A stretch of DNA of 38,277 nt from Candidatus Zhuqueibacterota bacterium (GTDB lineage: Bacteria; Zhuqueibacterota; Zhuqueibacteria; Oceanimicrobiales; Oceanimicrobiaceae): NCBI GenBank assembly GCA_029262005.1, contig JAJDAG010000155.1:1-38277 (forward strand). The letters are read 5' to 3'. This document shows, in pieces, positions 33,416 to 38,277 of the stretch (within the stretch, counting starts at the first letter, position 1; every line of letters starts with the position of its first letter). Both the position numbers and the translations under genes were made by a program. Below the pieces are notes generated by a model. That model was not told the origin of the DNA. It saw nothing but the letters and a program-made list of their open reading frames with translations, and did no database searches.

Positions 33416-36094
33416 TTATTTCCTAGTCATCTTCCGGCTTCCAAGTTCCAGCACATCGCGGAACATCCAATATTCGAGTTCGTAAATTCTGCGCCGCATG
33501 TCATCGGGGCGGCTCATGGTCGAGCCCATTTGTTTGTCGGTAAATAAAAATGAAGTCGCCAAAGCTGCCAACATGCCCCTACCAACATTCTTTGTCGCCA
33601 GCACCGGCAAGATACGAGTGGTATCGACGCGACTTTGCGCTTCGTTCTTCTCTATCTGCGGTTGTAATTGGATATTTACCGGTAATTTACCTGTGTCCGT
33701 TTCTGCTTTTCTATCGGCATTGTCGTTAGTCGCTTTTTGTAGAAATGCTTTTGCAAATAACCTGGGCCTTCCACCCTGAACGACACCTGCGTAAATAGCT
33801 TTGACAGTGTTTGTATCAACAGCCGTTCTAAATAGCCGCACATCGGCCAGGGAATTTGGCGTGGGATGCATGTTTACACCAAAAAGACCAAGCAACTCAT
33901 TTGCATGTTGGTGGCCGTGATGGCGGGGATCGTCGATGATGAAAAGTCTGCCCCCGCGCTGCAAAAAAGCGTCCGTTTGCTCCAGATCACTCGCAGAAAA
34001 AGAACGCGACGGATTAATCACGACAACAACGTCGCTCTCCTGCAAGGCTTGCGCGTAGGTTGTCTTCAAGGTTGGGAACAGCCCTAAGCGCTGTAACCAG
34101 ACGTAAAAAGTGTGGTAACTGTGGTCTGCCTGTTGGGTGACATGGTAAACCGGCAACTCAAAATGCGAGTACTGGCTTTCAAATGCCACCTGAGTGAATT
34201 TCGTGTGGGGCGTTGGTAAGGGATAATTCAACCGGTTGCTCATTTCTATAGCTTTACTTACCACCGGCATAGTTATCAGGCCGGTGAATAGCAAGATGAG
34301 CAGCGCTTGCTCGCCTGGAAATTCAGCAGCCTTGAACAGTGCAGATAGCAGTGTTAAACAACCCAAAATCAACAATGCTTGCCGCAGCCACCATCCAACC
34401 AGCAGGCTGTTTTCCCGGTTCAGCCATTCAATGATTCCGAGTAGCAATTCCGGTTTTCCGGGGATGAACATGTAGAAATTCGACCAGACCGTGCTGTCTG
34501 TGAAGAGAAACACCCGGCCTTTACCAAATGCAGCGCCGGCGGCTTGAGGGAAGAGGCCAAACTCCATGGCTTCATTGTTCTTCGCCTCTTTTGGGAAAAA
34601 ACTCCGTTGGGAGTAGTCCAGGTATAATGACTTCACTCCGTATCCGATAATTGCATTGTCAGCCAGCAGTGGCGCTTCCAACATGCAACCGGTGGCAAAC
34701 ATGAATCTCGGCATGTTTTGCACGACCGGGTGCGGCATAACTTCAGGTTTCTCGTAAAGAGATAATTCACCGTCCAGATCATACTGGCCATCGTAGCGGT
34801 ACTTGAAACCAAATTGGGAAGCCAATGGGTTGAGATTGGTGGTGATTCCGAAAACATTGGTGTGGTCACCCACCATAAACAAGCCGCCGCCATTTTCAAC
34901 AAACATCCGCATGGCGCTGATCTCTTGTTGGGAAAACGGTGTAGTCGGGGTCTTAATTAACAGAATATCATAGTCTGCCAACCGTTCATTTGTGATAGTT
35001 TCAAAATTTTGTTCTACCGAATAAAATTGCTTTAAATACTCTGCCAGGGAATAATAATTATAAGTCGATTTTTCGCCATACCAGTTTGTGCCGAACGCTT
35101 CAGTTGTCCATTCCCAATCGCTGTGCTTTTCATCAATTAAAATCCGCCCGGCCTTTTTGTTACCAGGATCGGCAAATCCGAAAAAGCCGGCCCAGCAGGC
35201 AACTGACAGAGCAAACAACAGGGCCGGCGCTAAAAGTCGTTTGTTCGGTGTTGGTAACTGTAAATAAATAGTTTTTACCTTGGTCCTGCCACCCAGGGGC
35301 AGGACATGATTTAAAAGAAACAATAGAGGCAGCAAACTGGCCGAGAGCAAATCGAGCCGCCAAAAGACGTTGGCGCTCTCCAGGTTCAGATAACTCAAAA
35401 TCATAGCAACCGCTCTTACCGGCATGTAAAGTGCAAGAATACCCAAGAGAACCAAAGAAGACTTTTTGGGCATTTTAAACAAAAGAAACAGAATGAACCC
35501 GCCGAGCAGGATGTTGAGAACAGCAAAGTGCGCCATCATCTCCCAGCTTGGAATGAACGTGAAAACTTTATCTGAGCTTTGTACAAACAGCTCGCCATCG
35601 GCGCTGGAAGCAGGCACGCCGAAGAGGTCAATTAAGAACGCCATCACCGGCGCCGGCCAATCCAGACGATGAAAGCGTGAAGCAAACAAAGTAAAAAACG
35701 GCAGGAGCGCTGCCTGAGCAGCCATTATCAAACCACAGATGAAAAAAGAACTACTAACTTGGTTGAGAAAACCCGGCTTTTCTTTTGGTCCTGCTTGAGA
35801 TGGAATTAAAGCAACCCCGATTGCGGCCAGAAGAAAGTAGGCCGGCAGAGAATAAGGAAAAGGCAGGAACACGCAACCTACCGCCGGCGCGCTCAGCCAG
35901 GCCAAACTCTGCTGCCGATTTATGCTGAAATTGACAACCGGCCGCGAAGCGATGCCACAAACTACTGCGGCAAACAAAGAAAAAATAACAAACCACAACT
36001 GTGTTGGTGTGTGTATATTTACCGGCGCATAAAATCCCGTTAGCGGATACCAACTTAGAGAGAGTAAAATAACGGTTAGCCAGAGCAGGTTCAT
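33416..36094 (-). CDS. Large membrane protein: exosortase-like N-terminal region plus two GATase1-like domains
   Basis: 892 residues from the ATG at 36094, which has AAGGAAG 5 bases upstream; the in-frame ATG at 36109 and an earlier one at 36184 lack such a site. Residues 1-310 contain about nine membrane helices. The segment at about 150-265 follows the exosortase layout (LFGVPASSADG, a short beta stretch, then helices with MPVRAVAMI), but the catalytic Cys position reads SWEMM and the His position reads FWRLD; only the Arg (227) remains. A GATase1/DUF4350-like domain (about 318-570: YDILLIKTPTTPFS, FVENGGGLFMVGDHTN) follows. Next come two more helices and a second such domain (SDVVVVINPSRSFSASDLEQTDAFLQRGGRLFIIDDP). 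GldG-type proteins of gliding and ABC systems carry related domains. Its function is unknown. Confidence 0.75.
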   Translation of the reverse strand: MNLLWLTVILLSLSWYPLTGFYAPVNIHTPTQLWFVIFSLFAAVVCGIASRPVVNFSINRQQSLAWLSAPAVGCVFLPFPYSLPAYFLLAAIGVALIPSQAGPKEKPGFLNQVSSSFFICGLIMAAQAALLPFFTLFASRFHRLDWPAPVMAFLIDLFGVPASSADGELFVQSSDKVFTFIPSWEMMAHFAVLNILLGGFILFLLFKMPKKSSLVLLGILALYMPVRAVAMILSYLNLESANVFWRLDLLSASLLPLLFLLNHVLPLGGRTKVKTIYLQLPTPNKRLLAPALLFALSVACWAGFFGFADPGNKKAGRILIDEKHSDWEWTTEAFGTNWYGEKSTYNYYSLAEYLKQFYSVEQNFETITNERLADYDILLIKTPTTPFSQQEISAMRMFVENGGGLFMVGDHTNVFGITTNLNPLASQFGFKYRYDGQYDLDGELSLYEKPEVMPHPVVQNMPRFMFATGCMLEAPLLADNAIIGYGVKSLYLDYSQRSFFPKEAKNNEAMEFGLFPQAAGAAFGKGRVFLFTDSTVWSNFYMFIPGKPELLLGIIEWLNRENSLLVGWWLRQALLILGCLTLLSALFKAAEFPGEQALLILLFTGLITMPVVSKAIEMSNRLNYPLPTPHTKFTQVAFESQYSHFELPVYHVTQQADHSYHTFYVWLQRLGLFPTLKTTYAQALQESDVVVVINPSRSFSASDLEQTDAFLQRGGRLFIIDDPRHHGHQHANELLGLFGVNMHPTPNSLADVRLFRTAVDTNTVKAIYAGVVQGGRPRLFAKAFLQKATNDNADRKAETDTGKLPVNIQLQPQIEKNEAQSRVDTTRILPVLATKNVGRGMLAALATSFLFTDKQMGSTMSRPDDMRRRIYELEYWMFRDVLELGSRKMTRK

Positions 36095-36364
36095 AAGCAC
36101 TTCCTTCATTGTTTGGCATATTAAAAACAGGAGTCGAAACACTACCAGAGGCGCAGGATAGCTCAACGGGTTGTGCTCGCTCACCAGAACGTGAGTGCGA
36201 ATTTAAATCAACAGTAAACAGACACTCAGTGATAAGATGTTTCTTGTCGGCGAAGAACACTTCATTTCAATTTTGGACTCATGGTTTATGAAAACTCGAC
36301 AAACGTTTTATACCTGTCTTGGCCCTTTCTTTAGCCTTTGGCATGATGTTCGAACAAAGCAACC

Positions 36365-37447
36365 TCAATTCACCGGCCCCCAGCTAGGACTCTTCACCTC
36401 TTCCACCAGCTTAAAATATTCGCTGCCATCAACGCTTAAAATATACAAATCAAGCCACCACCTGCCATTTGGAGCTTGTACCCAGGTACTGATTAGAATC
36501 TTTTCTCTGTCAGGCGAAAGCGTGGCCCAGGCCAAATTCTCCACTTGTCTCAAAACCTTACGGTCAGTACCTTCAAGGTTAATAACGGTAATCTCCGCCT
36601 GCGATGTGCGGCGATTGAACCAAAGATATGATGCAAAAAGGAGACGTTGGTCAAGACTGGTGAAGCCGATGGGCACATTGAATACACCGGAGCTTGAGTC
36701 GTCAAGCACTTGAGTAAAAGTTTTCCCAAAGTCCATGCTAATCTTCAGCGCAGTTGTGAATCCGACTGCTATTTGCTTACCATCGTCGCTGAAAACCGGT
36801 GGCGAACTACGTTCCCGAAAATTATGAAGTAATTCATTTGTCACGGTGTTTATTATGTGATAAAACCCAGATGCGGCAGTTGTGTCTTCGTGATTGTCCT
36901 CAAAATGACGAAAAGCAAGATGCTCACTATCAGGGAACCAAGTCGGATCAACATTGAAGCCGTCATTAGTCATTTTCTTTGGATTGTTACCATCGTTGTC
37001 AACAATCCAAATATTCTGTTCGCCAACTATGTTTGGCTCAACATTGGATACATAGGCGAGTTTTCTGCCATCCGAGGACCATGCCAATCCGAGAGTTAGC
37101 CCTCCGTTAATTAACCCCAGTGGTGTTAGCAATTTTTTATCTTTACCATCAGGCCTTATAGTAAAAAGCCCTGTCGAATAAATCGGATCATCGAAATAAG
37201 AAAGATAAGCAATGCGATTAGCTGTGGGGGACCACTTTATTAAAGGGTCAATATCTCCACTCGTCTCAATGGCAGTTGTTTTAGGGGCATATATATCATC
37301 CAGTGTAAATAAGTGGTAGTCTTGACCAAGATAGGTGATTCGGTATTTGTCGCCATTGTCACTAACAGGACTGTTAGGTCCATTGCAAGCAATTATGAAA
37401 CTGATTAAACAAATAACAACTATCGGGTTTCTACTAGTATGACTCAT
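36365..37447 (-). CDS. TolB-like beta-propeller lipoprotein
   Basis: 360 residues from the ATG at 37447, which has GGAG 7 bases upstream; an in-frame ATG 33 bp earlier is less well placed. A lipoprotein signal (IVVICLISFIIAC) gives a lipid-modified Cys near residue 21. The mature part consists of repeated WD40-like/PD40 blades with the characteristic SPDG-type turns: IKWSPTANRIAYLSY, LAWSSDGRKLAYVSN, PTWFPDSEHLAFRHF, PPVFSDDGKQIAVGF and ATLSPDREKILISTW. It is anchored to a membrane facing the periplasm or outside and probably mediates protein contacts. No enzymatic motif is seen. Confidence 0.85.
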   Translation of the reverse strand: MSHTSRNPIVVICLISFIIACNGPNSPVSDNGDKYRITYLGQDYHLFTLDDIYAPKTTAIETSGDIDPLIKWSPTANRIAYLSYFDDPIYSTGLFTIRPDGKDKKLLTPLGLINGGLTLGLAWSSDGRKLAYVSNVEPNIVGEQNIWIVDNDGNNPKKMTNDGFNVDPTWFPDSEHLAFRHFEDNHEDTTAASGFYHIINTVTNELLHNFRERSSPPVFSDDGKQIAVGFTTALKISMDFGKTFTQVLDDSSSGVFNVPIGFTSLDQRLLFASYLWFNRRTSQAEITVINLEGTDRKVLRQVENLAWATLSPDREKILISTWVQAPNGRWWLDLYILSVDGSEYFKLVEEVKSPSWGPVN

Positions 37448-37475
37448 TTTACACTCCATATAGAAATCAAACTCG

Positions 37476-37509
37476 GTCAACGAGCGGGGCTGTTGCCCCG
37501 CTCGTTGAC
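37476..37509 (-). terminator. Strong hairpin after the Cys-rich protein gene
   Basis: A perfect 15-bp GC-rich stem (GTCAACGAGCGGGGC at 37476-37490 paired with 37495-37509) encloses a 4-base loop, 11 bp beyond the leftward Cys-rich gene's stop. On the leftward strand it is followed by GTTTGATTTC rather than a clean T-run. It is most likely a terminator or processing hairpin that limits read-through into the lipoprotein gene. Confidence 0.75.
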
Positions 37510-37520
37510 TGACAACATGG

Positions 37521-38234
37521 TTACCAGACTAACGGATGAGTAAAGTTATTCGTATTTGTTGATGAGGTCGAACCAACAGAGCGGTTTTCAGTATGTTGCC
37601 GCCAACTGTTAGGGTCCCAATACACAATCCATCCTTTGATCTGATAACTCGTACTCGTAGTCGTCCTGGTGTACGTTTTGTCATAGGAGCCATCACCTAC
37701 GTCAAAAATACCAATATCTCGCCAACTGCCTTCGTCGTTCCACTTAATCTTGGTACCATCATCGTCTAAAAACATCCCGTGCGGCAAACCATCCGGTAAG
37801 TATGCTGGAGGGCCGCGGTAAGTCCAGACGTTGTGTGGTCCTGCGTGATTGCATTGCCACTTATGGCCCCCTTTAAAGCGGTAGTTTGCACAGTTGCCGC
37901 CAACGCAAGTGCTGCCGCAAGTATTGCCGCTGCAGGTACTCGCGCAGGTACTCCCACAAGTGCTGCTACAAGTAGAATAACATGTATAGCTCGAACCACA
38001 AACCGTCGGTGAGCAGGTAGAGATGGTCGTTAGCAAAGCATCCGGAGATGGGCAATCCGATGCTTCGGTAGCCATGGATTCTTCCGCCGGTTCCGGGTTG
38101 CCTTCGAGCCGGGCCAGGCTGTTTTCCAGCGAAGCTGCGAACAAAGGCGAGGCCTTCATTTCCGCACCGGGGTTGGCGTAGGCCGCAGTAGCTGCAAGCA
38201 CCAACGCCAGAAATGAAAAAATAAGCTTGTTCAT
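37521..38234 (-). CDS. Secreted cysteine-rich protein with C-x3-C repeats
   Basis: A 237-residue protein. A clear Sec signal peptide (LIFSFLALVLAATAAYA, cleaved near 20) precedes an acidic propeptide-like stretch (22-60). A Cys/Ser/Thr/Gly-rich block follows, with cysteines at 61, 74, 79, 85, 89, 93, 97, 101, 106, 110 and 115; five consecutive ones are exactly four residues apart (TCYSTCSSTCGSTCASTC). The C-terminal 120 residues are Trp/Gly/Tyr/Asp-rich with one Cys (128) and no family I recognise. GGAGG lies 8 bases before the ATG. The Cys block could be disulfide-bonded, metal-binding or a modified-peptide core. It is the rightmost gene, upstream of the lipoprotein and TolC-type genes on the same strand, and separated from them by the hairpin at 37476. 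Confidence 0.8.
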   Translation of the reverse strand: MNKLIFSFLALVLAATAAYANPGAEMKASPLFAASLENSLARLEGNPEPAEESMATEASDCPSPDALLTTISTCSPTVCGSSYTCYSTCSSTCGSTCASTCSGNTCGSTCVGGNCANYRFKGGHKWQCNHAGPHNVWTYRGPPAYLPDGLPHGMFLDDDGTKIKWNDEGSWRDIGIFDVGDGSYDKTYTRTTTSTSYQIKGWIVYWDPNSWRQHTENRSVGSTSSTNTNNFTHPLVW

Positions 38235-38277
38235 GATGAAACCTCCAGTTTAGTTTTTGAGGTTTACGAGTTTTGAG

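Overview
The window is bacterial chromosomal DNA of moderate GC. It most resembles the FCB superphylum, and within that a Calditrichota/KSB1-like or Ignavibacteria-like lineage. This placement is an inference. It rests on a TPR protein with a GWxTD-type domain, MacA/MacB/TolC-type transport modules, Sec-exported lipoproteins, and the heme A pathway of an aerobic respirer. No rRNA, tRNA or CRISPR array was seen.

Layout. (1) 1-5365, minus strand: a signalling cluster with a MASE1-PAS-HisKA_2 sensor kinase, a receiver-PAS protein, and a receiver-GAF-PAS-GAF-PAS-histidine kinase cut by the left window edge. (2) 5992-8438, minus: peroxiredoxin, heme A synthase and heme O synthase in one tightly packed operon. 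(3) 8931-15931, plus: a DUF493 protein, an FKBP-type lipoprotein isomerase, a small putative secreted protein, a cobalamin-binding-type radical SAM protein, and a 1,209-codon WD40-membrane-ATPase protein. (4) 16084-17694, minus: a FAD-dependent dehydrogenase. (5) 18323-23015, plus: a complete MacAB-like exporter (adaptor, ATPase, two permeases). (6) 23016-25532: repeat-rich DNA followed by a 2.03-kb IS1634-like insertion sequence whose transposase is split by a frameshift at a T7 run. (7) 25529-38234, minus: TonB, a TPR/GWxTD protein, a MacB-type permease, MacA-type adaptor and TolC-type channel with no ATPase gene, a large membrane protein with an exosortase-like domain that lacks two catalytic residues, a beta-propeller lipoprotein, and a secreted cysteine-rich protein.

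Two themes stand out. First, several intergenic regions carry degenerate repeats: a family of about 120-130 bp elements with inverted termini ahead of the radical SAM and WD40 genes, diverged half-copies inside the exporter operon, and two arrays of imperfect 21-22 bp units. Second, there are unusual protein architectures. One is a WD40-TM-ATPase protein, in reverse domain order from classical STAND proteins and with a P-loop lacking its lysine. The other is an exosortase-like domain fused to two GATase1-like domains, encoded beside an ATPase-less TolC/MacA/MacB cluster. The cysteine-rich secreted protein and the envelope-transport genes could belong together, but the sequence alone does not prove it.
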